Assembly: GCA_002341315.1 (NCBI GenBank)
Contig: DDNV01000053.1
Coordinates: 12,065 to 25,816 of the forward strand
Length of the DNA stretch: 13,752 nt
Direction: 5' to 3'
Source: Cellvibrionales bacterium UBA2511
Lineage (GTDB): Bacteria > Pseudomonadota > Gammaproteobacteria > Pseudomonadales > Porticoccaceae
A model generated the notes under the pieces. It did no database searches and was not told the DNA's origin. It saw only the letters and a list, made by a program, of their open reading frames with translations. The position numbers were made by a program, and so were the translations under genes. This document shows, in pieces, positions 1 through 9,144 of the stretch. Positions within the stretch are counted from its first letter, which is position 1. Each line of letters opens with the position of its first letter.

Positions 1-2
1 GT

Positions 3-164
3 GCTTCAGAACCCCGTGCCGGTGCAGTGGTCAGTCAGTTGCAATTAACCGAACAGACGCATTTCAATCATCGTATTGAGGTCATCGGCGGCCTGTTGGC
101 CGAGCAATGCGGAGAGCTGGTCAGCCAGTTCTTTCGTCAGCGTCGCAAACAGTCCGGGTTGTAG
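3..164 (+). CDS. tadA: tRNA-specific adenosine deaminase, C-terminal fragment (cut by window edge)
   Basis: The third forward frame is open from the window edge to a TAG at 162-164, giving 53 residues. They match the C-terminal tail of TadA as I remember the E. coli protein: a GA-rich stretch (PRAGAV), then a FNHRIEV segment like the NHRVEI of E. coli TadA, then a helix (LLAEQCGEL) ending in SQFFRQRRK, like the E. coli SDFFRMRRQ. TadA converts A34 to inosine in the tRNA-Arg(ACG) anticodon. The zinc and catalytic motifs (HAE, PCxxC) lie upstream of the window, so activity cannot be judged. The gene is convergent with mltF, with 14 bp between the two stop codons. tadA and mltF are also neighbours in E. 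coli, which supports the call. Confidence 0.85.
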   Translation, partial: ASEPRAGAVVSQLQLTEQTHFNHRIEVIGGLLAEQCGELVSQFFRQRRKQSGL

Positions 165-178
165 CGTCTTCCTGACCG

Positions 179-1642
179 TTACAGCGACAACATGGAGCCG
201 GTATTCCAGTCGCTGGAGTTTGGCAGTTCAAGGCGATTTTCCCTCTCCAGTCGACGTTTCTCATCCAGTGTGTGCCAGTTGAGTATGGTCCGGAAATGAC
301 GCACGTTTCTGACATAGCTGACGGGCTCGTAGCCCCGTGCATAGCCGTACTTAACTGTGCTGTAATATTTTTTCTGTTGTAACAGTGGCAGGAACTCTTT
401 GACATCGTTCCACAGGTGGGGGTTTCTGCCCGCCCGCTCGGTTAGCACCCTTGCATCTTCAAGGTGACCGAGACCGATGTTGTAACCCGCCATGGCAAAC
501 CAGGTGCGGTCTGGCTCAGTGATATCGTCGGGAATACGAGATTTGGTCTGGAGGAAATATCGGGTGCCGCCATCAAGGCTCTGTCTGGGGTCAAGGCGAT
601 TTTTTACTCCCATTTCTTTAGCTGTCGGCAGGGTGAGCATCATCAATCCACGAACCCCTGTCGGGGATGTTGCCTTGTGATCCCAATGCGACTCCTGATA
701 GGCGATGGCTGCCAGGAGTTGCCACTCAAGGCCGTATTTTTGTGCTACCTCCCGAAACATTTCCTGATAATCGGGCAGTCGACTACTGACGCGTTTCATG
801 AAGAGCTGGGATCCCGCAAAATTAAATTCGTTGGTCTGAATCAGCGAGCGTTTTTTTAATCGATCCAGCTCTCCCGATGCCTCATATCCCTCCAGAAAAC
901 GGTTTGCTGCTTCCACCAGGCTATCGTCGCCGTGACGGGGAAAAGCCCAGGCGATTGGCTGTGGTTCAGAAATATCAAAAGCGCCTCGAGCTCGGGGATA
1001 AATGCCCCTGTCCACCTGAAAGGAGATTGAATCCACAATGGCGTACTCCACTTCACCGGAATCTACCATGGCCATCAAATCCAGCATTTCCAGACCAGAT
1101 GCCTCCCGCCATTCGAGTGACGGGTATTCATCATTTTTGAGTTCTTCCAGTCGTTCGCTGTGAGAGCTCTGGGGAATGACCAGCAGCTGGCCACCGGCCA
1201 GATCCTCTATATCGCGGGGTCGCCTTGATCCATTTCGATAGATCAGCTTTTGGGTAACTTCATAGTAGGGCTCGCTGAAACGAAGCACTTTCTGACGCTG
1301 GGGTGTCACCGTTAATCCCGCTGCGGCCATATCGCCCAATGGGCCGCCGATAGCAACGATCGCGCCACTGACGGATTCCCTGGGAGTTATCTTGAGCTCA
1401 ACACCGAGAGACGCGGCAAAAGCACTGGCAAGCCAGTACTCAAAGCCGCCTTCGCCCTTGGCATTTTGAAAATAGGTGGTCGAGCCCATCAGGGTGATAA
1501 CACGCAATTCTCCCCGATTAATCACCTCTTCCAGTTGAGTGGGTGCGCGGCTGGTGGAAAGTGTCAGGGCAAACAAAAAGAGCAGTAGGCTATACAGGAT
1601 GCGTTTTGTGGCTTTTTTCAGATGGAAGTAGAAACCCAGCAC
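179..1642 (-). CDS. mltF: membrane-bound lytic murein transglycosylase F
   Basis: The 487-residue product has the two-domain plan of MltF. Residues 1-13 are basic and polar, and 14-31 form a hydrophobic signal or anchor segment. Residues about 38-265 resemble a periplasmic amino-acid-binding (SBP family 3) domain, beginning NRGELRVIT. Residues about 285-455 form an SLT lysozyme-like domain. The catalytic Glu is E317 in AYQESHW (314-320), followed by ATSPTGVRGLMML (324-336) and the GYNIG motif (386-390). The enzyme cleaves peptidoglycan glycan strands, forming 1,6-anhydromuropeptides, and is expected at the inner face of the outer membrane. The start is GTG with only a weak ribosome-binding site. 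It was chosen because the basic-hydrophobic leader begins there and an in-frame TAG lies immediately upstream. It is divergent from purL, as in E. coli. Confidence 0.95.
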   Translation of the reverse strand: MLGFYFHLKKATKRILYSLLLFLFALTLSTSRAPTQLEEVINRGELRVITLMGSTTYFQNAKGEGGFEYWLASAFAASLGVELKITPRESVSGAIVAIGGPLGDMAAAGLTVTPQRQKVLRFSEPYYEVTQKLIYRNGSRRPRDIEDLAGGQLLVIPQSSHSERLEELKNDEYPSLEWREASGLEMLDLMAMVDSGEVEYAIVDSISFQVDRGIYPRARGAFDISEPQPIAWAFPRHGDDSLVEAANRFLEGYEASGELDRLKKRSLIQTNEFNFAGSQLFMKRVSSRLPDYQEMFREVAQKYGLEWQLLAAIAYQESHWDHKATSPTGVRGLMMLTLPTAKEMGVKNRLDPRQSLDGGTRYFLQTKSRIPDDITEPDRTWFAMAGYNIGLGHLEDARVLTERAGRNPHLWNDVKEFLPLLQQKKYYSTVKYGYARGYEPVSYVRNVRHFRTILNWHTLDEKRRLERENRLELPNSSDWNTGSMLSL

Positions 1643-1834
1643 CTATACACCCAATGTGTCACGCATTCTCGGAAAGCCCCTGGCCCGGTGAATATTGTTG
1701 CTATAGATAAAGAACAACCCTGCGGATAACACGTCCATGCGTTTGTGATAATAGCTTAATGCGGGGCCTAGGTTAGTGAGAGAGGTCTCAGGGTTCAACC
1801 GTTTTCTGTGCACATGCCGGGTCGGAATCTCCCG

Positions 1835-1864
1835 ATGACGCTCAGAGGGCAATTCCAGTACAAT
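1835..1864 (+). promoter_or_regulatory. candidate sigma-70 promoter for purL
   Basis: There is a good -10 box, TACAAT, at 1859-1864. It is preceded at 18 bp by ATGACG at 1835-1840, which matches 4 of 6 bases of the -35 consensus. Transcription would begin near 1871, giving a leader of about 33 nt before the purL ATG at 1904. I saw no sequence resembling the E. coli PurR operator nearby. The placement is inferred from sequence only. Confidence 0.45.
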
Positions 1865-1903
1865 GTCGCCCCTTCGGAATGGCCCCATACGAGTTACCCT
1901 AAG

Positions 1904-4900
1904 ATGCAGATTTTTCCCGGAAACCCCGTACTTTCCAGTTTCAGGCAGCGACAGTTACTGGCGTCTCTTCAGTCAGTCGATCCCGCTGTGGAATCCGTTT
2001 ACGCTGAATACAGACATTTCGTGGATCTGGTCTCGCCCCTGAGCGAAACCGAGTATCTGACACTGACGTCATTACTGGAATACGGCCCGAAAATCCTCCC
2101 TGAAAATAACGACGGCATGCTGATGCTGGTGACGCCCCGTGCCGGAACCATCTCTCCTTGGTCCAGCAAGGCCACAGACATCCTCCGCAACGCCGGCGTG
2201 ACATCAGTCGAGCGGATAGAGCGCGGCATTGCCTACTATTTGAGGGGCGATATTCATCAAGACTCCAAAATAGCGCTGGCCGATGCCCTCCACGATCGCA
2301 TGGTGGAAATGGTCTATTTTGACCAGGAAAGGGCAGAGAGCCTGTTTCAGCACCAGCAACCGGCACCCATGATCACGGTGCCCCTGCTCGCAGAGGGACG
2401 GCAGGCGCTATCCCGGGCTAATGTCTCATTGGGGCTGGCCCTTGCGGATGATGAAATCGATTATCTGGTGAACTGTTTCAATGAGCTGCAAAGGGACCCC
2501 ACCGATGTGGAATTAATGATGTTTGCCCAGGCCAATTCAGAGCATTGCCGCCATAAAATATTCAACGCCTCCTGGACAATCGACGGTCAGAAGCAGGAAA
2601 AATCCCTGTTTGCCATGATCAAAAATACGTTTGAAAAAAGTGGTGCAGGCGTGTTGTCCGCTTATTCAGATAATGCCTCTGTGATCGCCGGCAGTCATGC
2701 TGGCCGGTTTTTCCCGGACCCGGACAGCAAAATCTATCAATTCACGCAAGAGCCTGTTCATCTCCTGATGAAGGTTGAAACCCATAACCACCCGACGGCA
2801 ATTGCCCCCTTTGCCGGTGCCGGTACGGGTGCCGGAGGTGAGATACGCGATGAAGGGGCAGTGGGTAGAGGGTCAAAACCAAAAGTGGGTCTTACCGGCT
2901 TTTCAGTTTCCAATCTCTATATTCCCGGTTTTGAATGCCCATGGGAATCGGATTACGGAAAACCTGACCGGATCAGCAGTGCCCTGGAGATCATGCTTGA
3001 GGGGCCTATTGGCGGGGCGGCATTCAATAATGAATATGGTCGACCCAATCTCTGTGGCTACTTCCGCACATTCGAGCAGGACTTTAATGGCGAACGCCGC
3101 GGCTATCACAAACCCATTATGATCGCTGGCGGTTACGGCAACATTCGTGAAGAACACATTGAAAAGAAGCCCTTTGAAAGCGGCTGCAAACTGATTGTGC
3201 TGGGCGGACCGGCAATGTTGATTGGTCTCGGTGGCGGTGCCGCCTCATCAATGAGTTCCGGCAGTAGTGCCGAGGATCTTGATTTTGCCTCGGTACAGCG
3301 GCAGAACCCCGAAATTGAACGCCGCTGTCAGGAGGTGATCGATCAGTGCTGGCAGCGGGGTAATGGTAACCCCATCGCCTTTATCCACGATGTGGGCGCC
3401 GGCGGCCTGTCCAATGCCTTCCCCGAGTTGGTAAAAGATGGTGGTTGCGGCGGCAGATTTGAACTGCGCGATGTGCCCAATGATGAACCCGGCATGTCAC
3501 CGTTGGCAGTCTGGTGCAATGAAGCTCAGGAACGTTATGTGCTCGCCGTAAGACCTGAGCAACTGGCGGATTTTGAAGCAATTTGCCAGCGCGAACGCTG
3601 CCCCTACGCGGTGGTTGGCGAAGCCACTTCCGAAAGGCATTTGCTGCTGAACGACAGGCATTTTTCCGCCAGGCCCGTGGATCTTCCCATGTCTGTGCTG
3701 TTCGGCAAACCGCCGAAAATGCACCGTACAGCAGAGAGACTGACGGCTACAAAGACACCCATTGAGCGCTCGGATATCGCGCTGGATGATGCCATTGATC
3801 GCGTGCTTACCCATCCGGCCGTGGCCAGTAAAAGCTTTCTTATCACTATCGGTGATCGCAGTGTTACCGGCATGGTTGTCAGAGATCAGATGGTGGGGCC
3901 TTGCCAGGTGCCTGTCGCCGATTGTGCGGTGACCACCGTCAGTTACGATAGCTACTGTGGTGAGGCGATGGCGATGGGTGAACGTTCACCGGTTGCGTTG
4001 CTGGATGCCCCGGCATCGGGCCGCATGGCGATTGGGGAGGCGATCACCAATATTGCGGCAGCGGCCATTGACCGGCTTGCTGACGTCAGGTTATCCGCTA
4101 ACTGGATGTGTGCCGCAGGCCATCCTGGTGAGGACGAAAAACTGTTCCGCACGGTACAAGCAATCGGTGAAGAGCTCTGTCCAAAACTGGGCATTTCGAT
4201 TCCGGTCGGCAAGGACTCCATGTCCATGCGCACGACCTGGGAGGAACAGGGACAGGAGAAGTCGGTGACATCACCATTGTCACTGGTTATTTCTGCTTTT
4301 GCCCCGGTCTCCGATGTTCGCAAAACACTAACGCCAGAGTTGCGCTCCGACCTTGGCGACACAGTACTGCTGTACATTGATCTCGGCGAAAATCGCAATC
4401 GCCTGGGCGGCTCAATATTGGCTCAGACCTACAGCCAGCTGGGCGATACCCCGGCCGATTTACTGAGTCCAGAGAAACTCAAAGCTTTTTTCGACGCTAT
4501 CCAGGCCGCCAATCAAAGCGGAGAACTGATCGCCTATCACGATCGGTCTGATGGTGGTTTGATGACCACATTGGCAGAGATGGCTTTTGCCGGTAATACA
4601 GGGATCAGAATTTGCCTCGATGAGCAGCCAGGCGATGCACTCTCGGTTCTATTTAACGAAGAACTCGGGGCCGTTGTTCAAGTGCTTGGAGACAGGGCCG
4701 CTTCTTTTAAGCAGCGCTTCGCCGATATCGCCATCCCTGTCAGTGTCATAGCAACGCTTGATGACACTGACGGTATTGAGATTTATGAGGATGGTGATTG
4801 TCTGTTCAGTTCCGGTCGTACCGAATTATTGCGCCGCTGGAGTGAAACCAGCTACGAGATTCAAGCGCGTCGAGACAATGAAGGTTGTGCCAGGCAGGAA

Positions 4901-5770
4901 TTTGACGGACTGTTTTTTGATAATCCCGGATTGAGCACGGCCCTCAGCTATGACATCAATGAGGATATTGCCGCCCCCTATGTCAACTGTGGGGCCCGAC
5001 CTCGCGCGGCTATAGTCAGGGAGCAGGGCGTAAACGGGCAGATGGAGATGGCCGCTGCATTTGATCGGGCCGGCTTCGAAACTGTCGACGTCCACATGAG
5101 TGATATCCTCGCTGGTCGTGTCGCTCTTGATAGTTTTAAGGGATTGGCCGCCTGTGGTGGTTTCTCTTATGGCGATGTGCTCGGTGCCGGGGAGGGGTGG
5201 GCCAAAACCGTGCTATTCAACCCTTTAGCCCGTGCACAGTTTGAGCAATTTTTTCATCGGCCTGACACGTTCACATTCGGTGTTTGCAATGGCTGTCAGA
5301 TGTTATCCAACCTGAAACCCCTCATTCCGGGAGCCAATCATTGGCCCCGCTTTGTCAGAAATCTGTCAGAACAGTTTGAAGCGCGGTTTTCCCTGGTAAG
5401 GGTAGAGAAATCACCCTCGGTTCTGCTTGCAGATATGGCGGGCTCCCATATGCCCATCGCGATTGCTCACGGTGAGGGGAGAGTGGAGTTCGCATCATCG
5501 GTGGTTCCGGAAATATTTGATGGCTCCGGTGCGGTAGCACTGCGTTTCCTCGATAATTTCCTGGAAATTGCAGAGACCTATCCTGCCAACCCCAATGGGT
5601 CACCTCTGGGTATCACGGGTGTGACCAGCGAGGATGGCCGCGCAACGATCATGATGCCGCATCCAGAGAGAGTGTTTCGTACAGTGACCAATTCCTGGCA
5701 CCCGGATGACTGGGAAGAAGATGGTGCCTGGTTGCGGTTGTTCCGCAATGCCCGCCGATTTGTGGATTGA
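1904..5770 (+). CDS. purL: phosphoribosylformylglycinamidine synthase (single-chain FGAM synthase)
   Basis: This enzyme converts FGAR, glutamine and ATP to FGAM, the fourth step of purine synthesis, in the cytoplasm. The 1288-residue product matches the large proteobacterial form (E. coli has 1295). The N-terminal half carries SEHCRHKIF and the FGAM synthase signature [10 protein letters not shown] (290-299). [14 protein letters not shown] (463-476) belongs to the auxiliary nucleotide-site region, and VGKDSMSM (768-775) to the second half of the synthase. The glutamine amidotransferase domain runs from about 1032 to the end, with nucleophile C1128 in GVCNGCQM and H1253/E1255 in MPHPERVF. The reading frame is open to 1808. 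The ATG at 1904 is preferred because [14 protein letters not shown] aligns with the E. coli N-terminus and lies downstream of the likely promoter. The Shine-Dalgarno signal is weak. The gene is monocistronic, ending at a strong hairpin. Confidence 0.97.
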   Translation: MQIFPGNPVLSSFRQRQLLASLQSVDPAVESVYAEYRHFVDLVSPLSETEYLTLTSLLEYGPKILPENNDGMLMLVTPRAGTISPWSSKATDILRNAGVTSVERIERGIAYYLRGDIHQDSKIALADALHDRMVEMVYFDQERAESLFQHQQPAPMITVPLLAEGRQALSRANVSLGLALADDEIDYLVNCFNELQRDPTDVELMMFAQANSEHCRHKIFNASWTIDGQKQEKSLFAMIKNTFEKSGAGVLSAYSDNASVIAGSHAGRFFPDPDSKIYQFTQEPVHLLMKVETHNHPTAIAPFAGAGTGAGGEIRDEGAVGRGSKPKVGLTGFSVSNLYIPGFECPWESDYGKPDRISSALEIMLEGPIGGAAFNNEYGRPNLCGYFRTFEQDFNGERRGYHKPIMIAGGYGNIREEHIEKKPFESGCKLIVLGGPAMLIGLGGGAASSMSSGSSAEDLDFASVQRQNPEIERRCQEVIDQCWQRGNGNPIAFIHDVGAGGLSNAFPELVKDGGCGGRFELRDVPNDEPGMSPLAVWCNEAQERYVLAVRPEQLADFEAICQRERCPYAVVGEATSERHLLLNDRHFSARPVDLPMSVLFGKPPKMHRTAERLTATKTPIERSDIALDDAIDRVLTHPAVASKSFLITIGDRSVTGMVVRDQMVGPCQVPVADCAVTTVSYDSYCGEAMAMGERSPVALLDAPASGRMAIGEAITNIAAAAIDRLADVRLSANWMCAAGHPGEDEKLFRTVQAIGEELCPKLGISIPVGKDSMSMRTTWEEQGQEKSVTSPLSLVISAFAPVSDVRKTLTPELRSDLGDTVLLYIDLGENRNRLGGSILAQTYSQLGDTPADLLSPEKLKAFFDAIQAANQSGELIAYHDRSDGGLMTTLAEMAFAGNTGIRICLDEQPGDALSVLFNEELGAVVQVLGDRAASFKQRFADIAIPVSVIATLDDTDGIEIYEDGDCLFSSGRTELLRRWSETSYEIQARRDNEGCARQEFDGLFFDNPGLSTALSYDINEDIAAPYVNCGARPRAAIVREQGVNGQMEMAAAFDRAGFETVDVHMSDILAGRVALDSFKGLAACGGFSYGDVLGAGEGWAKTVLFNPLARAQFEQFFHRPDTFTFGVCNGCQMLSNLKPLIPGANHWPRFVRNLSEQFEARFSLVRVEKSPSVLLADMAGSHMPIAIAHGEGRVEFASSVVPEIFDGSGAVALRFLDNFLEIAETYPANPNGSPLGITGVTSEDGRATIMMPHPERVFRTVTNSWHPDDWEEDGAWLRLFRNARRFVD

Positions 5771-5779
5771 GGCTTCTGA

Positions 5780-5818
5780 CCATAAAAAAACCCGGCAACA
5801 AGCCGGGTTTTTTTATGG
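5780..5818. terminator. bidirectional rho-independent terminator between purL and the cytochrome c gene
   Basis: A perfect 15-bp stem (5782-5796 with 5802-5816) has a 5-nt AACAA loop. It is GC-rich at the top (CCCGGC/GCCGGG) and flanked by a run of 7 A on the left and 7 T on the right. C-G pairs at 5780-5781 and 5817-5818 extend it. The run of T after the stem terminates purL, and the complementary run terminates the convergent cytochrome c transcript. It is the only clear intrinsic terminator I found in the window. Confidence 0.95.
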
Positions 5819-5834
5819 GTTATTCGGTGTATTC

Positions 5835-6140
5835 CTACAGGCTGGCAAAATAGGCAGCCAAATCCAGAATATCCTGATCGGACAGGGGTTTTGCCATGCC
5901 GGACATTACCGGGTCAGTACGATTTCCTTCACGGAAATCTCTTAGCTGTTTAGCGGTGTAGCCAGCTTTCTGGCCCGCCAGGTTGGGCCACATGTCGTTG
6001 TTGCTGATGCCATTGGCACCGTGACAACCGGCGCAGGCCATGGCCTTGTTTTTGCCAGCCTCTATGTCACCGGCAGCCAATGCGTGGCCCGTAGCAGTTG
6101 TCAGCACTAATGCCAGGATAGTTCCAGTCAGTTTTTTCAT
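5835..6140 (-). CDS. small secreted mono-heme cytochrome c (class I)
   Basis: The 101-residue precursor has a Sec signal peptide at 1-22 (MKKLTG, hydrophobic core, then ALAA), so the mature protein is periplasmic with about 79 residues. There is one heme-binding motif, CAGCH, with C36, C39 and proximal H40. The distal Met is probably M79, in DPVMSGM, though M82 is possible. The C-terminal helix LSDQDILDLAAYFASL is typical of the cytochrome c4/c5/c553 families. It would shuttle electrons between periplasmic or membrane redox partners; the partner cannot be told from sequence. The start ATG has a good GGAGT ribosome-binding site 6 nt upstream. It lies 46 bp downstream of ctaA on the same strand, so co-transcription is likely. 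It ends at the shared bidirectional terminator. Confidence 0.92.
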   Translation of the reverse strand: MKKLTGTILALVLTTATGHALAAGDIEAGKNKAMACAGCHGANGISNNDMWPNLAGQKAGYTAKQLRDFREGNRTDPVMSGMAKPLSDQDILDLAAYFASL

Positions 6141-6186
6141 TTGATCACTCCAGACTTGAGATATAGAAAGATAACAAAAAAGGCCA

Positions 6187-7218
6187 TTAGTTCCCTAAAC
6201 GGTGGCACACAAACAACACACTGGTGAAGAGCAGAATAGCACCGCCCTGGTGAGCCGCTGCGAGGGGAACCGGCATATGCAATAACAGGGTTGAAATGCC
6301 CAGCGTAACCTGTAACGCCAGCATTATAAGCACCAGTTTGACACCTACCCGGGCTTCCGGACGAGTATTGGTACGTTTCAGTGTGCTGATCGCGAAACTG
6401 AGAATCACCGCTATCAATAGGTAGGCAAATATCCGGTGATTGAACTGAATTGTCGTAATATCTTCAAAAGCTGCCAGCCAGAAAGGCTCTGTGTCATAAA
6501 TGCCGGGCGGGATAAAACTGTCACCCATTAACGGAAAAGTGGGGTAAGCGTATCCTGCATCCGTACCCGCGACAAAACCTCCGGAAAGAATCATCAAAAA
6601 AACCAAGCCCGAAAGGGCAACGGCGAAACGCCGACAGGTCGGCTGGCCCTGCTGCAGATCAGACTCTGGTGGATAAAGTAAGCTGAAAGCCACCCAGATA
6701 ATGTAGCCATAGATGATGACGGCAGTACCCAGGTGAGCTGTCAGACGATATTGGCTAACGCTCGGGTTATCTACCAAACCACTTTTGACCATATACCAAC
6801 CAAGTAAGCCCTGCAGGCCCCCCAGAACAAACATGATCATAAGTTTTGGCGTCAACCCGGGTTTGATTCGGTGACTAAAATAGAAAAACAGAAAAGGTAC
6901 CAGGAATAGAACGCCAATCAGTCTGCCGAGTAGGCGGTGAGCATATTCGTAGAGAAAAATTCGCTTGAACTCAGGCAGGCTCATGCCGCTGTTGACTTTC
7001 TGATACTCGGGGAATTGCTTATATTTGTCGAAGGTCTGCTGCCATTGCTGTTCGTTCAATGGCGGCAGAACCCCGGAAATGGGTGCCCATTCAACAATGG
7101 AAAGGCCCGAACCCGTCAGCCGGGTAACGCCCCCCAAAAGTATCATGCTCAGAATAACGGCAGCGCATACAATCAGCCAGGAAGCCAACTGTCTATCATA
7201 TCGAGTCTGCAAATCCAT
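6187..7218 (-). CDS. ctaA: heme A synthase (CtaA/COX15 family)
   Basis: This integral inner-membrane enzyme oxidises the C8 methyl of heme O to a formyl group, making heme A for aa3-type cytochrome oxidases. The 343-residue protein shows eight hydrophobic segments (about 13-31, 95-114, 125-144, 160-180, 197-216, 262-280, 293-313 and 320-338), in two four-helix halves. The four conserved heme-ligand histidines are visible: H94 in EYAHRLLGR, H162 in RLTAHLG, H261 in QFNHRIFAY and H323 in AAAHQGG. The N-terminal GGVTRLTGSGLSIVEW is a family hallmark. The cysteine pair of the Bacillus enzyme is absent, as expected for the proteobacterial/mitochondrial type. The start ATG has a GGAAGG sequence 12 nt upstream, a rather long spacing. 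The gene leads a likely two-gene unit with the cytochrome c gene. No oxidase subunit or ctaB gene is in the window. Confidence 0.95.
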   Translation of the reverse strand: MDLQTRYDRQLASWLIVCAAVILSMILLGGVTRLTGSGLSIVEWAPISGVLPPLNEQQWQQTFDKYKQFPEYQKVNSGMSLPEFKRIFLYEYAHRLLGRLIGVLFLVPFLFFYFSHRIKPGLTPKLMIMFVLGGLQGLLGWYMVKSGLVDNPSVSQYRLTAHLGTAVIIYGYIIWVAFSLLYPPESDLQQGQPTCRRFAVALSGLVFLMILSGGFVAGTDAGYAYPTFPLMGDSFIPPGIYDTEPFWLAAFEDITTIQFNHRIFAYLLIAVILSFAISTLKRTNTRPEARVGVKLVLIMLALQVTLGISTLLLHMPVPLAAAHQGGAILLFTSVLFVCHRLGN

Positions 7219-7509
7219 AAGAGATTTATACCTTCCTGTCCAGTGGGGAAGACCATTGACATGGAGCTTTGCGAAGAAACCCCGATTGAGTGGTTTTTTA
7301 AATACCTCGAGGCAGTAAAAGCCGTGGGCTTACTAGCGTTAACTACAGCGATCCAATATTACCAAATACCGACGTGCATTTCCGGCAAAAATGTCCCTCG
7401 CCAGAATATTTTTGACAATTCCGGTCCGTCAGTTTGCTAGACGAGCCTTGCTGAACAAGGCGCAATCCTGCAAAGTCAGTGAACTTGAGAAAAATTCGGA
7501 GAGTGAAAA
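7219..7509. other. divergent intergenic region between ctaA and the alpha/beta hydrolase gene
   Basis: This 291-bp gap holds no recognisable gene. Reading frames that cross it continue as antisense of ctaA and match nothing I know. A perfect TTGACA hexamer at 7412-7417 could be the -35 box for the hydrolase gene, but no good -10 box lies 16-18 bp beyond it (TGCTAG at 7435-7440 is poor). A small perfect hairpin, GCCTTG-CTGAA-CAAGGC, occupies 7445-7461. It has no T-run, so it is not a terminator. Confidence 0.5.
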
Positions 7510-8292
7510 ATGCAACAGACGACCGTCAATGGCGTCAGGATTGCCTACCTGGACGAAGGGCAGGGTGATGTGATTATTTTTTTACACGGCCTGGGAGTCA
7601 GCAGTAGAGACTGGACCGGCCAGGTCGATTATTTCTGTCACCATTGGCGGGTAATTGCCCCGGATTTTCGGGGGCACGGTACGTCAGATAAACCCGATAG
7701 CCATTACGATATACTAGTCCATGCCAATGATGTTCTCGGGTTGATGGATCAGCTGGATATTGACCGGGCACACCTTGTTGGCCTGTCCATGGGTGGGATG
7801 GTCGCTTTTCAGATTGTCGCCATGGCGCCACAACGGTTAAAAAGCATGACAATCATCAATTCTGGTCCCGCACTTCCCGACAATACCTTCGCCGCAAAAA
7901 AAATGCTCTGGACGCGAGTGCTGTCAGTTCACTTGCTGGGTATGCACCGTTATGCCCACAAAGTAGCCCAGAGTATGTTTCCGGGAGAGGGGAAAGAGGC
8001 GTTAATCGATATCTTTACCCGACAGATTGCTTCAAACCCCAAAAAAGTTTATCTGAAAAACCTCAAGTCCCTGTTTGGCTGGGGGGTTCTGGAGTATTTG
8101 GCCGACATTGAGGTGCCGACCCTGATGTTAACGGGCGATCGGGATTATTCCCCTGTAGCAATGAAACAAGCAGTGGTTGATGCCATGAAAAATGCCAGAC
8201 TGGTGGTCATTGTCGATACCGGCCACGGTACACCGATTGAGAAGCCCGGGGAGACCAATGAGGCCATAGCACGTTTCATTGAAGCTGTTTGA
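7510..8292 (+). CDS. alpha/beta-fold hydrolase
   Basis: The 260-residue protein is a complete alpha/beta hydrolase of the small esterase/lactonase class. The oxyanion loop is HGLG at 26-29. The nucleophile elbow is GLSMGG at 91-96 with S93. The acid is probably D212 in TGDRDYSP, and the base is H239 in DTGHGTPIEKP. The DFRGHGTSDKP stretch (52-62) is also typical. No signal peptide is visible, so it is probably cytoplasmic. The overall pattern resembles 3-oxoadipate enol-lactonase and BioH-like enzymes, but nothing fixes the substrate and no aromatic-catabolism or biotin genes are nearby. A GGAGAG ribosome-binding site 6 nt before the ATG supports the start. The gene stands alone on its strand, and its last 17 bp overlap the convergent phospholipase gene. 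Confidence 0.9.
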   Translation: MQQTTVNGVRIAYLDEGQGDVIIFLHGLGVSSRDWTGQVDYFCHHWRVIAPDFRGHGTSDKPDSHYDILVHANDVLGLMDQLDIDRAHLVGLSMGGMVAFQIVAMAPQRLKSMTIINSGPALPDNTFAAKKMLWTRVLSVHLLGMHRYAHKVAQSMFPGEGKEALIDIFTRQIASNPKKVYLKNLKSLFGWGVLEYLADIEVPTLMLTGDRDYSPVAMKQAVVDAMKNARLVVIVDTGHGTPIEKPGETNEAIARFIEAV

Positions 8293-9106
8293 GCTGGCGA
8301 TTGAGCTTGCGTTTCAGTTCACTCTTGGTTTTTGAGCCATTATTAAGAATCAGGTTCGCCTTGTAAAACTCCAGCATCCTCACGGCCGCCACATTTGGCT
8401 CAATATAAATATCCGGGGCTTCCTTGGCCAGTTTTTCCCTGATGATACTTTTCTGCATGATCTGGTAGGTGTTGAATACAGCTTCTGACAGGGATGGGAG
8501 TTTATTGGATACGGTCCGCGTGCCAATCACATCAACAGCAATCGTAATGTCACAGTCATCGGGCAACAGGTCAAAAGGCACAGGATTTACCGCGCCACCA
8601 TCTATCAGCACCTGTCCATCTATGGTGACTGGCTGAAAGAGTCCAGGGAGAGACATGCTGGCACGAATGGCAGGTATCAGCGCCCCATGTTGAAGAACAA
8701 CCTGTTCCCGGCTCCAGAAATCCGATGCCACCACCTTTAGTGGCGTGTCGAGTTCGGAGAACTGGGTAGCATGAACAGATTCAAAGAGATAATTCAGGAG
8801 GTTCTCTACCCGAATCAGTCCCCGGCCACGAAATTGCGGGCTAATAAAATCCAGCCATTTGAACAAGTGCTTTCTGGTGACCAGATGTTTGAGCGATTCA
8901 TTATCGCGAAGGCTAAACTGGAGAAAAATCTGCTTGATGTCACCTGTTGTCATCCCGGCACAATACATGGCACCAATTAGTGCACCGATGCTGGTCCCAG
9001 TGATGAAATAAGGTTTCAGCCCCATTTCTTCCAGTGTCTCCAGAATCAGTAAGTGGCTGATGCCCTTGGCTCCACCTCCCCCCAATGCAAGTCCAATTTT
9101 TGTCAT
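8276..9106 (-). CDS. patatin-like phospholipase (RssA/NTE-type)
   Basis: The 276-residue protein has the patatin pattern. It has the oxyanion-hole loop GGGGAKG (9-15), the nucleophile elbow GTSIG (37-41) with S39, and a DGG motif (169-171) with D169 completing the Ser-Asp dyad. RASMSLPGLFQP (148-159) is a conserved core segment of bacterial patatin-like proteins. It lacks a signal peptide and is shorter than E. coli RssA as I recall it (about 300 residues), which it most resembles. Family members hydrolyse acyl chains from phospholipids or lysophospholipids, but the true substrate of the RssA group is not established. The lysine- and arginine-rich C-terminus (KTKSELKRKLNRQLKQLQ) may bind membranes; this is inference. 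The start is an ATG with a weak ribosome-binding site. It diverges from ung across a 100-bp gap. Confidence 0.9.
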   Translation of the reverse strand: MTKIGLALGGGGAKGISHLLILETLEEMGLKPYFITGTSIGALIGAMYCAGMTTGDIKQIFLQFSLRDNESLKHLVTRKHLFKWLDFISPQFRGRGLIRVENLLNYLFESVHATQFSELDTPLKVVASDFWSREQVVLQHGALIPAIRASMSLPGLFQPVTIDGQVLIDGGAVNPVPFDLLPDDCDITIAVDVIGTRTVSNKLPSLSEAVFNTYQIMQKSIIREKLAKEAPDIYIEPNVAAVRMLEFYKANLILNNGSKTKSELKRKLNRQLKQLQ

Positions 9107-9144
9107 ACAAGGTTCACCCGGCGGTTTTTCACGATGATCGTTGG

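Noticed and set aside
464..859. 131-codon open frame on the plus strand opposite mltF
   Set aside because: It is antisense to the conserved transglycosylase domain and has no recognisable domain or ribosome-binding site.
1777..1790. Short hairpin TGAGA-GAGG-TCTCA in the mltF/purL gap
   Set aside because: The 5-bp stem lies upstream of the likely purL start point and could easily occur by chance.
1643..1888. 81-codon minus-strand frame just upstream of mltF
   Set aside because: It ends directly at the mltF start, covers the purL promoter region, matches no family, and has no convincing ribosome-binding site.
1808..1903. N-terminal extension of purL to an upstream ATG
   Set aside because: The extension has no family resemblance, spans the likely promoter, and the internal ATG at 1904 gives the expected PurL N-terminus.
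6937..7440. Plus-strand frame running from within ctaA into the intergenic gap
   Set aside because: Two thirds of it is antisense to ctaA, and the rest shows no conserved motif.
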